Shown here piece after piece: positions 47,938 through 56,498 of a stretch of DNA of 64,000 nucleotides (position 1 is its first letter; the number at the start of each line of letters is the position of its first letter). The notes beneath the pieces were generated by a model. It saw only the letters and a list, made by a program, of their open reading frames with translations. It had not been told where the DNA came from and did no database searches. The stretch is from Sphingopyxis sp. JAI108 (lineage in GTDB: Bacteria > Pseudomonadota > Alphaproteobacteria > Sphingomonadales > Sphingomonadaceae): the NCBI RefSeq assembly GCF_013410105.1, contig NZ_JACCCJ010000001.1:2046001-2110000 (forward strand). The letters run 5' to 3'. A program made the position numbers and the translations under genes.

Positions 47938-50255
47938 TCCTTAACATCGTCATGTTTGCGCTCGCGAACGGGCTTCAGCATGCCCGGCGCGAAGAAGCCG
48001 ATCGGATCGACGCTCATCGCGGCCTGCTTGATCTCGCCCTGGATCCTTTCATAATCCTTCTCCATCGCTTCGGTGACGGAGGCACGGGTATCCTTGAGCG
48101 CGGTATCAAAATCCCCCATCGTCACCGTCTCGCTGTCCATCGAGCGCTTGAGCGCGGCGAGGCCTGCGCGGCGCGTCAGATCCTCTAGGTCGGCGCCGGT
48201 AAAGCGATCGGACTTTTCGGCGAGCACGCCCAAATCGACATCGTCCGCCAGCGGCATCTTCGCCGTCTGGATTTCGAGGATGCGCTGGCGCCCCTCCGCG
48301 TTGGGCACCGAGACATAGATGAGTTCGTCGAGCCGTCCCGGACGCAACAAAGCCGGATCGATCAGGTTCGGACGGTTGGTCGCGCCGATGACGACGACCG
48401 ACTGCATCTCCTCGATCCCGTCCATTTCGGCGAGGATCGTGTTGACGACGCGCTCGGTCACCTGCGGTTCGCCTGACGTTCCGCTGCCGCGCGCGGGAAC
48501 CAGGCTGTCGAGTTCGTCGATGAAGATGATCGTGGGCGCGACGGCGCGGGCGCGTTGGAACAGGCGCGCAATCTGCTGCTCGCTCTCGCCATACCATTTC
48601 GACAAGAGGTCCGACGATTTGATCGAGATGAAATTGGCGTCGGACTCGCGCGCGGCCGCCTTCGCGAGCAAGGTCTTGCCGGTTCCGGGCGGACCATAGA
48701 GCAAAAAACCTTTGGCCGGACGAATTCCGAGGCGCCGGAACGCAGCGGGGTTTTTCAGCGGCAGTTCGATCCATTCGATCAGCTTGTCGCGCGCAGCGTC
48801 GAGCCCGCCGATGTCGCTCCAGCGGGTCTTGGGGGCCTGCACCATCACTTCGCGCATCGCCGAGGGCTGGACGCGCTTCAGCGCATTGTTGAAATCCTCT
48901 CGCGTGACGCGCAATTCCTCGAGCACCTCTGGCGGGATAGTCCCTTCCTCAAGGTTGAGCTTGGGCATGATCCGCCGAACCGCTTCGATCGCCGCTTCGC
49001 GGGTCAGCGCCGCCATATCGGCCCCGACGAAACCGAAGGTCGTGCGCGACAGTTCGTCGAGATCGACATTTTCGCCAAGCGGCATACCGCGCGTGTGAAT
49101 GCCCAATATCTCGCGGCGCCCCTTCTCGTCGGGGACGCCGATCACGATTTCGCGGTCGAAGCGGCCGGGACGGCGCAGCGCCTCGTCAATTGCATCGGGG
49201 CGGTTGGTCGCGGCGATCACGACCAGGTTCGTTCGCGGTTCAAGCCCGTCCATCAGCGTCAGAAGCTGCGCCACCAGCCGCTTTTCCGCCTCGCCCTGCA
49301 CCTGTCCGCGCTTCGGCGCGATCGAATCGATCTCGTCGATGAACAGGATCGACGGCGCGGATTTCGCCGCCTGCTCGAAGATGTCGCGCAGTCGCTTTTC
49401 GGATTCGCCATAGGCGGACCCCATGATTTCCGGCCCGTTGATCAGGAAGAATTGTGCCTCGCTCTCGTTGGCGACCGCACGCGCGAGCCGAGTCTTGCCG
49501 GTTCCCGGCGGCCCGTGCAGCAGCACCCCGCGCGGCGGATCGACGCCAAGGCGGCGGAACAGTTCGGGATAGCGCAGCGGCAGTTCGACCATCTCGCGCA
49601 GTTGGTCGATCGTCTCCCCAAGGCCCCCGAGATCATCATAGGTGACGTCGGTGCGGCGCGCGTCCTGCGGCTCCTGATATTCGGGGAGTAGTTCGATTTC
49701 GGTATTCTCGTCGATGAAGACAACGCCCTTGGGGCTCGCCGACACGACGAGCAACCGCACCTCGGCGAGCGCGTAAGCCGGCGCGTTGAGCATCTGGCGA
49801 AGCTGCGGCGGCATGTCGCCCGACGGCAGTCGCTGCTGCCCCGCGGTCGCAACCGTATCGCCCGCGACGACCGGGCGGCCGAAGAAGCTGCGTTTCAGCG
49901 CGTTGGCCGAGCCTTGAAGCCGCAGATTTTCTTGCGCGGGTGCGAATACCACGCGGGTCGCGGGGCGCGTCTCGGCGCGGCTCAGAACCACCATGTCGCC
50001 CGCCCCTGCCCCGGCATTGGCGCGCTGCAGGCCGTCGAGCCGGATAACCTCGAGCCCCTCATCCTCGGCATAGGGCGCGACGACGCGCGAGGCCGTCTGC
50101 CGCTTGCCGTTGATCTCGATGATATCGCCTTCGGTCACGCCGAGTTCGGCCATGGCAGAGCGCGGGATTCGGGCGATGCCGCCGCCGCTTTCCTCGGCAC
50201 GCGAATTCGCCACCTGCAGTTTCACCTGTTTTTCTTTCACCGCCGCTTCGGCCAA
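47934..50255 (-). CDS. Cdc48/VCP-family double AAA+ ATPase
   Basis: A 773-aa protein with the full p97/Cdc48 plan. The N-domain has a double-psi barrel (residues about 12-100) and a second lobe to about 190. D1 has Walker A GPPGTGKT (248-255) and Walker B ILFIDEIDS, with NRPDAIDEALRRPGRFDRE. D2 has Walker A GPPGTGKT (521-528) and Walker B IIFIDELDS. No C-terminal HbYX-type motif is present (ends HDDVKD). Cdc48 unfolds or segregates proteins; it is standard in archaea and eukaryotes and occurs in a subset of bacteria. Client proteins here are unknown. Confidence 0.95.
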   Translation of the reverse strand: MAEAAVKEKQVKLQVANSRAEESGGGIARIPRSAMAELGVTEGDIIEINGKRQTASRVVAPYAEDEGLEVIRLDGLQRANAGAGAGDMVVLSRAETRPATRVVFAPAQENLRLQGSANALKRSFFGRPVVAGDTVATAGQQRLPSGDMPPQLRQMLNAPAYALAEVRLLVVSASPKGVVFIDENTEIELLPEYQEPQDARRTDVTYDDLGGLGETIDQLREMVELPLRYPELFRRLGVDPPRGVLLHGPPGTGKTRLARAVANESEAQFFLINGPEIMGSAYGESEKRLRDIFEQAAKSAPSILFIDEIDSIAPKRGQVQGEAEKRLVAQLLTLMDGLEPRTNLVVIAATNRPDAIDEALRRPGRFDREIVIGVPDEKGRREILGIHTRGMPLGENVDLDELSRTTFGFVGADMAALTREAAIEAVRRIMPKLNLEEGTIPPEVLEELRVTREDFNNALKRVQPSAMREVMVQAPKTRWSDIGGLDAARDKLIEWIELPLKNPAAFRRLGIRPAKGFLLYGPPGTGKTLLAKAAARESDANFISIKSSDLLSKWYGESEQQIARLFQRARAVAPTIIFIDELDSLVPARGSGTSGEPQVTERVVNTILAEMDGIEEMQSVVVIGATNRPNLIDPALLRPGRLDELIYVSVPNAEGRQRILEIQTAKMPLADDVDLGVLAEKSDRFTGADLEDLTRRAGLAALKRSMDSETVTMGDFDTALKDTRASVTEAMEKDYERIQGEIKQAAMSVDPIGFFAPGMLKPVRERKHDDVKD

Positions 50256-50360
50256 TGCGCGTCTCCCTCAAAAGGTCAGAATGCGAAACATAGGTTGTCG
50301 TTCCCGATTTGCGACCCCGCATCCCCGTCAAATCTATGACGCACTGCACAAAATTCTGGC

Positions 50361-51275
50361 ATGTCCGCCACGCCCATGTCATCATCGCCAACCGTTATGC
50401 CACGCCTCCCCCCTCTCAGCAGCATGGAAGCCTTTCTCGAGGTCGCGCGCCATGGCACGGTCAAGGCGGCCGCGCTCGAACTCGGTCTGTCGATGCCCGC
50501 CCTGTCGCGCCGCATTCAGACGCTCGAACATGCGGTGGGGCGTCCGCTGTTCAACAGGCACCACCACGGGCTCAGCCTCACCGAGACCGGGCGCGCTTTG
50601 CACGAGCACTTATCGCCGATTCTCGATGAACTTCGCGCGGTGATCGGCCAGGCGGGCAGCCCCGACGCGTCGCTCCGCCTCCATCTCAACGTGCTGCCGC
50701 TGTTCGCGCAGCAGCGGCTGTTCCCGCGTCTGCCCGACCTGCGGCGACAACATCCCGAACTGCATATCGATATCGACACGATGTCGCATGGCGAAGCGCG
50801 CCTTGGCGAAGGCATTGACGCGGCGATCGCCCTCGCCCGCTCGATCGATCCGATGCTCTATGCCGCGCGCCTCGATCAGGACAAGGTCTTCCCGATTGCG
50901 TCGCGGACGCTGACCGACGGCAACCGCGCGATTACGGTGCCGGAGCAGATGCAGCGGATGACGGTATTGCTTCATCGCGAAATGCCCGAAACCTTCTCCG
51001 AATGGAAAAAGGCGATCGGCATGCCCTATCTGGAGCCGGCCGGGATCGACTATTTCGATTCGGGCCCGCTGATGCTGGAGGCGGCGGCGCAGGGGATTGG
51101 TGTCGCCTTCATGCACGGCCATCATTTCGACGATGCGCACGACCCGCGGCTCGTCCGCCTGTTCGACTTCGACGTCGACAGCCCATACAGCTATTGGTTT
51201 GTCTGCCGCCCGCGCGCGCTGCGCCAGCCGGCGGTGAAGCTGTTCCACGACTGGTTGCTGGCCGCCAGGATCTGA
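50361..51275 (+). CDS. LysR-family transcriptional regulator
   Basis: 304 aa: an N-terminal winged HTH (SSMEAFLEVARHGTVKAAALELGLSMPALSRRIQTLE, with a downstream GRPLFNR) and a C-terminal effector domain from about residue 105. The first ATG, 50361, has no strong ribosome site; ATG 50397 is a possible alternative. It is divergent from the Cdc48 gene across about 105 nt, so it may control that gene or itself, as LysR proteins often do. The effector is unknown. The shape of the effector domain resembles GcvA/AmpR relatives. Confidence 0.85.
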   Translation: MSATPMSSSPTVMPRLPPLSSMEAFLEVARHGTVKAAALELGLSMPALSRRIQTLEHAVGRPLFNRHHHGLSLTETGRALHEHLSPILDELRAVIGQAGSPDASLRLHLNVLPLFAQQRLFPRLPDLRRQHPELHIDIDTMSHGEARLGEGIDAAIALARSIDPMLYAARLDQDKVFPIASRTLTDGNRAITVPEQMQRMTVLLHREMPETFSEWKKAIGMPYLEPAGIDYFDSGPLMLEAAAQGIGVAFMHGHHFDDAHDPRLVRLFDFDVDSPYSYWFVCRPRALRQPAVKLFHDWLLAARI

Positions 51276-51304
51276 CGCGCCTGCCGTCTCGAAGTGAGGG
51301 GAAG

Positions 51305-51379
51305 TGGTGCTGCTGGACAGGATTGAACTGTCGACCTCGTCATTACCAATGACGCGCTCTACCACTGAGCTACAGCAGC
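51305..51379 (-). tRNA. tRNA-Thr (GGT anticodon)
   Basis: A complete cloverleaf on the minus strand: acceptor GCTGCTG/CAGCAGC, D-arm TAGCTCAGTGGTAGAGC, anticodon stem GTCAT/ATGAC with loop TTGGTAA reading GGT, T-arm ACAGTTCAATCCTGT, and an encoded CCA. Lies after the LysR gene. Confidence 0.95.
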
Positions 51380-51496
51380 AACCGGGATGCCCGCCAACGC
51401 ATGTTCGCTGGGCAGGCGCGGCCTATGGCGGGGCGCCCCTCGCCTGTCAAGATGCGAGGCTTGACGATGCGGCGATTTCGCGGGCATGGCCTCGGC

Positions 51497-51628
51497 GTGA
51501 GCAAGACGCCCTCCCCCGCTGACCTCGAACGCGAACGCCGCCTCGCCGAAGCGTTGCGCGCCAATCTGCGCAAGCGCAAGGCGCAAGCCCGCGACGCGAA
51601 GGCCGAAACGCCGCCGCCTAAAGACTGA
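51497..51628 (+). CDS. Small basic protein (43 aa)
   Basis: A GTG start at 51497 gives VSKTPSPADLERERRLAEALR and then a Lys/Arg-rich helix NLRKRKAQARDAK. The pattern LAEALRANLRKRKAQAR resembles small conserved proteins I recall in sphingomonads, but no function is known. The upstream in-frame ATG at 51401 would add residues that look like translated noncoding sequence. It overlaps the end of the DUF1905 gene by 11 nt in convergent orientation. Confidence 0.45.
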   Translation: MSKTPSPADLERERRLAEALRANLRKRKAQARDAKAETPPPKD

Positions 51629-51935
51629 CCGTCACGGTTACCTCATCGCCTTCGGCCAGGCCCTCCGCTTTGCGGACCGCGGCCTTGACCGGCAGCAGCC
51701 AGCCGCCACTCTCCTTGTGCGGGAACACCGAAGTCCGCCACCGGGTGCCGCCGATTCTCGCCTCGACGCGCGCCGAGCCGAATCCCTTTCGTCCGTCCAT
51801 CCACTGGCCGGTCATTGCCGCCATGCGAATCCCGTCGGCTTCGTCGCCCGCGATCGTCACAAAGAACCAGGCGGCAGGCGCCGTCGCAGATTGCCAGCGC
51901 CAGAGCGGCGTCGTGACCGTGAAGTCCTCCACCAC
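51618..51935 (-). CDS. DUF1905-domain protein
   Basis: 105 aa covering one DUF1905 domain: LWRWQSATAPAAWFFVTI, RKGFGSARVEARIGGTRWRTSVFP and GGWLLPVKAAVRKAEGLAEGD are the family blocks. It is a small double-psi-like barrel of unknown function; in some proteins it is fused to YdeI-type domains. It follows the cyclophilin gene after a two-base gap and is probably co-transcribed with it. Confidence 0.85.
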   Translation of the reverse strand: MVEDFTVTTPLWRWQSATAPAAWFFVTIAGDEADGIRMAAMTGQWMDGRKGFGSARVEARIGGTRWRTSVFPHKESGGWLLPVKAAVRKAEGLAEGDEVTVTVSL

Positions 51936-51937
51936 CC

Positions 51938-52942
51938 CTATTTCGCTGCGACCGGACGAACGGGAACCGGGATATTGCAGATATCGGCACCGCCTGCGGG
52001 CTGGATGAAGAAGGGATCGCGCCGGTTCGCGCGCGCATCGGCATAGCGTGCAAAACTGTCGCTTTCGGTCGACAGAAATTCGAACCGCGGCTGCTCTGCG
52101 GCCGGCAATTCGCTCGCGATGCGGATCGAGACGATCGGCGTGCGCTCGGCCTCGGTTCCATAAAAGCCAAGCGCCTCCGTCCCGCGCGGCAGGCTTGAAA
52201 GATGCTCGATCCCGCTGATGACCCGCCCGACGACGGCGATATTGCGATCAAGATGGCGCGGCGCATGGCCGATGACAGCGTAGAGTTCGGCGCCGCTGCC
52301 GGTATCGGGTGACATATTCCGTCCGACCCCGACGGCGCCGTAACAATGGATGGGCCACAATCCCGTACTGCCCGCTATCGGCCAACCGTGCGCAAAGCCT
52401 TGAAAGTCCGCATAAGGGTCAACTTTTACCCGCATATCTGGTGCATAGATCTTGGGGGGAGCCGACCGTCGCTGCTGCCTGATCAGTTCCTCGATGCGCA
52501 CCTTGTTGTCGTGCATCGTCTCGATAATCGACATAAGCCGGGCATTATCCCGAACCTGATATTCGGGCTCGGGGACGGCTGCCAATCCTTGGGGCAACGC
52601 CTTCTTCTCGGTCGCATCGCCCCATTGCACGACATAATTGTCCTGCACCCGGTTGATGCTCGTCCCGTCCCACCAATGCGCGGAGGCGAGTTTGCGGATA
52701 TTGCCGATCCAGCCTTGACTGAACGGCGCGGGCATCAGCTGGATGACGATGCGTCGCGGCTTGCCCCCCGCATCGGGCACGAGTTCAATCACCAACAGGT
52801 CGGATGGCGCGATCGCAATCCAGTCGCTCACCGGCGCCGCCTCGGCGATTTCTCCGGGCGACGGGATCGGCGACGACTCCAAAGCGCTGACGGGGAGGAT
52901 GAGCGACGCGGCTGCGGTTGCCGCCAGCAACAGATGTTTCAT
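51938..52942 (-). CDS. Periplasmic cyclophilin-type peptidyl-prolyl isomerase
   Basis: The ATG at 52942 gives 334 aa with a signal peptide (LLLAATAAASLILPVSALE). The longer frame to 53014 would run up to the tRNA-Ser gene. The cyclophilin-like barrel covers about residues 45-290: LVIELVPDAGGKPRRIVIQLMP, SINRVQDNYVVQWGD and IAVVGRVISGIEHL are recognisable. An insertion of about 60 residues (NARLMSIIETMHDNKVRIEEL...) splits it, so the protein is about twice the size of a minimal cyclophilin. It probably assists folding in the periplasm. The canonical catalytic Arg of RxxxxFxQGGD is present as SINRVQDNYVVQWGD. Confidence 0.82.
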   Translation of the reverse strand: MKHLLLAATAAASLILPVSALESSPIPSPGEIAEAAPVSDWIAIAPSDLLVIELVPDAGGKPRRIVIQLMPAPFSQGWIGNIRKLASAHWWDGTSINRVQDNYVVQWGDATEKKALPQGLAAVPEPEYQVRDNARLMSIIETMHDNKVRIEELIRQQRRSAPPKIYAPDMRVKVDPYADFQGFAHGWPIAGSTGLWPIHCYGAVGVGRNMSPDTGSGAELYAVIGHAPRHLDRNIAVVGRVISGIEHLSSLPRGTEALGFYGTEAERTPIVSIRIASELPAAEQPRFEFLSTESDSFARYADARANRRDPFFIQPAGGADICNIPVPVRPVAAK

Positions 52943-53018
52943 GCCCGATGTCTGCCACGCCCAATCGGCTTGCGAAAGCCCCGCCAAGCGATTAGGGCGC
53001 CCCTTCCAGAGCAAATGC

Positions 53019-53109
53019 GGAGCGGTGGCCGAGTGGTCGAAGGCGCTCGCCTGGAAAGTGAGTATACGTCAAAAGCGTATCGAGGGTTCGAATCCCTCCC
53101 GCTCCGCCA
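53019..53109 (+). tRNA. tRNA-Ser (GGA anticodon)
   Basis: 91 nt with a long variable arm (TATACG...CGTATC region), acceptor GGAGCGG/CCGCTCC, anticodon loop CTGGAAA reading GGA, T-arm AGGGTTCGAATCCCT and encoded CCA. On the opposite strand to the cyclophilin gene, about 75 nt upstream of it. Confidence 0.95.
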
Positions 53110-53189
53110 CCTCGCTTCAACATTCCGAACTTCGGTGAAGCGCGACGGAAGCTCGGGCGCTGCCTTTTCATGCCGGCCTATAATCCATG

Positions 53190-53332
53190 TTGCAGGCGAA
53201 GCGGCGGGAATGGGCTAATAGATGCTGCACTGACACCGGCCTAGCGACCCTGGACGGTGATGGGCATCCTCTTGCGTAGCCATATCCAAGAGGATTGAAG
53301 GGCCCTGCCGCGACGCAGGGCCCTTCTTGCTT
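53190..53332 (+). ncRNA. Candidate structured small RNA ending at an intrinsic terminator
   Basis: After a TATAAT hexamer at 53179, the region folds into a hairpin with 9-bp stem ATCCTCTTG/CAAGAGGAT and a 12-nt loop, followed after one base by the 12-bp terminator hairpin. Two perfect stems in tandem ending in a T-containing tail is the usual 3' architecture of bacterial small RNAs. No known family recognised; the 5' end is a guess. Confidence 0.35.
53297..53326 (+). terminator. Intrinsic terminator after tRNA-Ser / candidate RNA
   Basis: A perfect 12-bp stem GAAGGGCCCTGC / GCAGGGCCCTTC with a 6-nt loop, followed by TTGCTTT. It would end transcription from tRNA-Ser or from the candidate small RNA before the Crp/Fnr gene. 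Confidence 0.75.
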
Positions 53333-53480
53333 TCCGGGCTTCCCGATCGCTAACCCGCCCGATCGGAACCTCGGACAGCGTTTACGGCAGCCGGTCCGCA
53401 ACCCTCAGCGACTTTGTGACGTTCGGCAAGGTAAGGCGGGAAGGCACCGGCATTTCCGGCGCCATCGGCCGCCGGGAGAA

Positions 53481-54239
53481 ATGGAAAGCAGAGGGATGAA
53501 CACGAAATCCGAACAGCCGGGGCTGGACATTTTCCTGCGCAAGCTGCTCAGCCACAGCCCGCTTCCGGCGGAGGACCAGGCAGCCATCGCGGCGCTACCC
53601 CACAGCGTACGCCACCTCGAGCCCAACAGCTATATCCTGCGCGAAGGCGAACGATCGGGCGTATGCCCGATATTGTGCGCCGGCTTCGCTTATCGGCAGA
53701 AATCCACGCAAGAGGGCGGTCGACAGATCGTGGCGCTCAAGATTCCGGGCGACGCCCTCGATTTCCAGTCGCTGTACGTACGAACGATCGATCACAACCT
53801 TCAGGCGCTCACCACCGTCGATCTTGTCATCGTCGCGCTGTCCGATTTCGAAAAGTTGATTGCGAACCGCCCTGCGATTGCCCGTGCGATCATCGTCGAC
53901 ATATTGATCGAAGCATCGATCGGCCGCGAATGGCTATTGAATCTCGGCCGCCGGAACGCGCTATCGCGGCTCGCCCATCTTCTTTGCGAACTTCATTACC
54001 GCCTTCTCGATACGAAGAGCGACGGACTCGACGCACGCGATGTCCCGATGACGCAGGAACAATTGGCCGATCTTCTGGGCCTGACGCCCGTGCATATCAA
54101 TCGCACCTTGAAAGAGCTCGAGCGCCGCGGCGCGGTTGCCCGCCACGGGCGCGGCGTTCGCCTTGGCGCGATTGCGACCCTGCGTTCGCTTGCCGACTTT
54201 TCCGACACCTATCTCCACCGTAGCAACCTGGCCGATTGA
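53481..54239 (+). CDS. Crp/Fnr-family transcriptional regulator (copy 1)
   Basis: 252 aa from ATG 53481 (GGGAG just upstream); ATG 53496 is also possible. The N-terminal cyclic-nucleotide-binding-like beta-roll covers residues about 20-130, a dimer helix follows, and the HTH_Crp domain contains PMTQEQLADLLGLTPVHINRTLKELERRG. The four-Cys iron-sulphur signature of FNR is absent. NLGRRNALSRLAHLLCEL is nearly the same as in the second copy at 55641, so the two are paralogues. It probably controls stress or oxygen-limitation genes; the signal is unknown. A DUF6894 gene follows 25 nt downstream. Confidence 0.88.
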   Translation: MESRGMNTKSEQPGLDIFLRKLLSHSPLPAEDQAAIAALPHSVRHLEPNSYILREGERSGVCPILCAGFAYRQKSTQEGGRQIVALKIPGDALDFQSLYVRTIDHNLQALTTVDLVIVALSDFEKLIANRPAIARAIIVDILIEASIGREWLLNLGRRNALSRLAHLLCELHYRLLDTKSDGLDARDVPMTQEQLADLLGLTPVHINRTLKELERRGAVARHGRGVRLGAIATLRSLADFSDTYLHRSNLAD

Positions 54240-54264
54240 GAGCATCTCATTGGAGTGCGATGAC

Positions 54265-54513
54265 ATGACGCGCTATTACTTCCATACCAGCGACGGGTCG
54301 CGCCAGTATGACGACGTCGGCGTCGAACTGGCCGACGACGCCGCCGCACGGCGGGAGGCGGTGCGCTACATCGGCAGCCTGCTGCAGGATGAACCCGACA
54401 TCATCGAGAACGAGCATGGTTTGCGGGTCAATGTCGTTGACGAGGCGGGACGCGTAAAATTTGCGATCGCAGTCACGGCGCTCGACCCGCGATGGGATGC
54501 CGCCGAAGAATAA
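54265..54513 (+). CDS. DUF6894-family small protein
   Basis: 82 aa with GGAG upstream of the ATG. MTRYYFHTSDG and the helix AAARREAVRYIGSLL, followed by two beta strands (GLRVNVVDEAGRVKFAIAV), fit the DUF6894 pattern common in Rhizobiales and Sphingomonadales. Function unknown. It follows the Crp/Fnr gene, and its stop codon directly abuts the stop of the convergent CinA-type gene with no spacer. Confidence 0.7.
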   Translation: MTRYYFHTSDGSRQYDDVGVELADDAAARREAVRYIGSLLQDEPDIIENEHGLRVNVVDEAGRVKFAIAVTALDPRWDAAEE

Positions 54514-55011
54514 TCAGGTCTTTCGCGCCCTCACGGCTTCGGCCATCAATGCAAGCGCGGCGGCGACCGAATGCTCGAGCACGGCTTCGCGCCCGACCTC
54601 TCCGAAATGACATTCCTGTTCCCAAAGGCCATCGCCACGGTCTGCGCAGGCGAGGAACACCAACCCGACCTCCTCATCCTTTTCCTGCGGTCCGCAAAAC
54701 CCGGTAGCGGCGATGGCGATGTCGGCCATGCTATGTCGAAGCGCACCGCGCGCCATCGCCACCGCGACCGCGCCGGATACGCCTTCGTTTCTTTCGGCCA
54801 GGGCACGCTCGACCCCCAGTTGCTCGCATTTCGCGTCGGTGGAATAGGCAACGAAGCCACGCTCCAGACGGGGTCCGAGCGCGGCGTCGCCTGCGAACAC
54901 GGCGGCGATCCTGCCGCCGGTGCAACTTTCGGCGGTCACGAAGCGATCGGATCGATCAGAAAGACGACGAGCAAGCTTTGCTTTCCGCCGTTCGATCTCG
55001 ACACGCGGCAT
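54514..55011 (-). CDS. CinA-family nicotinamide-nucleotide amidohydrolase (PncC-like)
   Basis: 165 aa with only the C-terminal CinA domain, as in stand-alone PncC. The signature TAESCTGGRIAAVF is at residues 26-39, followed by SGAVAVAMARGAL and AIAATGFCGPQEKDEEVGLVFLAC (the usual TGxxGP). PncC deamidates NMN to NaMN in pyridine-nucleotide recycling. It starts two bases after the upstream hemerythrin-like gene and is probably in its operon. Confidence 0.88.
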   Translation of the reverse strand: MPRVEIERRKAKLARRLSDRSDRFVTAESCTGGRIAAVFAGDAALGPRLERGFVAYSTDAKCEQLGVERALAERNEGVSGAVAVAMARGALRHSMADIAIAATGFCGPQEKDEEVGLVFLACADRGDGLWEQECHFGEVGREAVLEHSVAAALALMAEAVRARKT

Positions 55012-55013
55012 CG

Positions 55014-55508
55014 CTACATTGTGACCAGTTCGGCAGGGGGCAGCCCAGCGGTTTCCGCCTGCCGCTTCAACTCGTCCTTGCGCGCAAGCAATCGCTCGCC
55101 GAGCGCTTCGAGGTCGACATCGGCCGCACGCGCCTGCTGGAACATATTGTCGTGCTGCTTTTCTTCCTCCTTTACGTGATGTTTGATCTCTTCCGACAGC
55201 ACCGTGACCTTGGCTTCGAAAAATTCATCGTCGGGTCCCGACGCCAAAATGTCGTTTATCAGCAGCTTCGCGCCGTCGTGCTCGACATAGGCCTCTTTCA
55301 ACAGATCGTCGTCGATTTTGCCTTTCAGCGCCGGGTAGAAGACCTCTTCCTCGACTTGCGCGTGGATCTTCAACTCGGTGCAAATTTTTTCGGCGATTTT
55401 CGCCTTCCTTTCGGTGCTGCTCGCCTTTTCGAATTCTTCGAACAGCGCTTCGACGGCCCGGTGATCGGCCGCCAGAATATGGGTAACGTCCTTGTCGGTC
55501 GGTTGCAT
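55014..55508 (-). CDS. Hemerythrin HHE-domain protein
   Basis: The ATG at 55508 is preceded by GGAG six bases upstream (164 aa); an ATG four codons earlier is also in frame. It is a four-helix bundle with the di-iron His/Glu ligands of HHE proteins: HILAADHRAVEALF, KIHAQVEEEVFYPAL, YVEHDGAKLL and HHVKEEEKQHDNMF. Such proteins bind oxygen or nitric oxide, or protect iron centres. It is encoded beside Crp/Fnr regulators, suggesting control by oxygen, NO or general stress. Confidence 0.88.
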   Translation of the reverse strand: MQPTDKDVTHILAADHRAVEALFEEFEKASSTERKAKIAEKICTELKIHAQVEEEVFYPALKGKIDDDLLKEAYVEHDGAKLLINDILASGPDDEFFEAKVTVLSEEIKHHVKEEEKQHDNMFQQARAADVDLEALGERLLARKDELKRQAETAGLPPAELVTM

Positions 55509-55640
55509 TGCAGTCTCCATCCTTGCCCCCGCACCGGCTCAGCGAAAACCGGGCCGTGCCGCAAAAACGCAGCCCGACCACCAAAGTTCGACGACTTCGG
55601 CAATTCTTGCTGCACGCCGACCCGGCGCGTATCGCTCCCG

Positions 55641-56447
55641 TCAGACGGCCGGCGAAATCGTTCCGTCATTCGGGCGATCCAGCGGGCGATCCAGCTTGTA
55701 GGCCTCGGGCGAAAACAGCATCCGCACCCGTTCGACCAGCGCCGGCGCTTCACCCAGATGGAGATAGGTCGCATTGAACGACGCCAATGCCGCCAGCTGA
55801 GCGAAATCGGGTATTTCCAGACGCATATTACGGATTTCCACCGCACAGCGGAGGCGCAATTGCTGGACGATACGGTTCACATGGACCTGCGTCAGACCCA
55901 TGGCCTCCGCGATCTGTCCTTGGGTCAGCAGAAAGTCGCAGGCCCCGCCGGCAGTGGACGGGACGTCGCGCTGGCGGACATAGATTTCGCAAAGAAGCTG
56001 CGCCACGCGCTCCAGCGCATTCCGTTGGCCGATGTTTATGGTCCATTCGCGCTGCACCGCCGTACCGACGATCGCGGCCCAGCATAGCGCCGGTGCCAGA
56101 TTCGGACATTTCTCGAAAAGCCGTTGCGCTTCCCCACGGCTGATTTCCGCAACCGTCAGGCGCCGCACCGCGGCTAGCGAATGATCGGTGCGCGCGACGG
56201 TGAAGAGATCGAGGTCGCAGAGTTCGCCCGGCAGGACGACCCCCAGTATTTGCCTCCGGCCATCGGGCATCTGCTTATATTTCTGCGCCCAGCCAGCCAA
56301 TATCACCCGGAGTGCGCCGGGCTTTTCGCCTTCGCGGGCGAGATCCGCACCCTTCATATAATCGCGCGCGTTGCGCGCCAGGCTGGCTTCCCAGACCAAC
56401 CGCTCCCGCGAGGTCAGCAGCCCGTTCACGATTTCACCCAGCCCCAT
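55641..56447 (-). CDS. Crp/Fnr-family transcriptional regulator (copy 2)
   Basis: The ATG at 56447 follows GGGGGA (268 aa). An N-terminal beta-roll (VILAGWAQKYKQMPDGRRQILGVVLPGE) is followed by the helix NIGQRNALERVAQLLCEI and an HTH (LLTQGQIAEAMGLTQVHVNRIVQQLRLR). It is paralogous to copy 1 at 53481. No FNR-type Cys cluster. Two copies of a 13-mer related to AACATAGGTTAAT lie 52-115 bases upstream, so autoregulation or cross-regulation is plausible. Confidence 0.87.
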   Translation of the reverse strand: MGLGEIVNGLLTSRERLVWEASLARNARDYMKGADLAREGEKPGALRVILAGWAQKYKQMPDGRRQILGVVLPGELCDLDLFTVARTDHSLAAVRRLTVAEISRGEAQRLFEKCPNLAPALCWAAIVGTAVQREWTINIGQRNALERVAQLLCEIYVRQRDVPSTAGGACDFLLTQGQIAEAMGLTQVHVNRIVQQLRLRCAVEIRNMRLEIPDFAQLAALASFNATYLHLGEAPALVERVRMLFSPEAYKLDRPLDRPNDGTISPAV

Positions 56448-56498
56448 GCGTCCCCCTTGAATTAGGGGGATCAGATGCGCGTTGCGCGCCGCGCCGAC

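Larger units (their letters stand above)
53110..53480. other. 371-nt stretch downstream of tRNA-Ser with two hairpins
   Basis: No convincing protein gene. It holds a TATAAT hexamer at 53179-53184 (without a clear -35 partner) and two adjacent perfect hairpins at 53266-53295 and 53297-53326, treated below as a candidate small RNA and its terminator. The last 150 nt before the Crp/Fnr gene would contain that gene's promoter, but no consensus could be assigned. Confidence 0.5.

Noticed and set aside
52943-53014. Upstream extension of the cyclophilin frame towards tRNA-Ser
   Set aside because: The signal peptide starts at the ATG at 52942; the extension is not protein-like.
53168-53401. Minus-strand open frame over the candidate small RNA
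   Set aside because: It is rich in Arg, Pro and Gly, has no ribosome site, and runs through two perfect hairpins.
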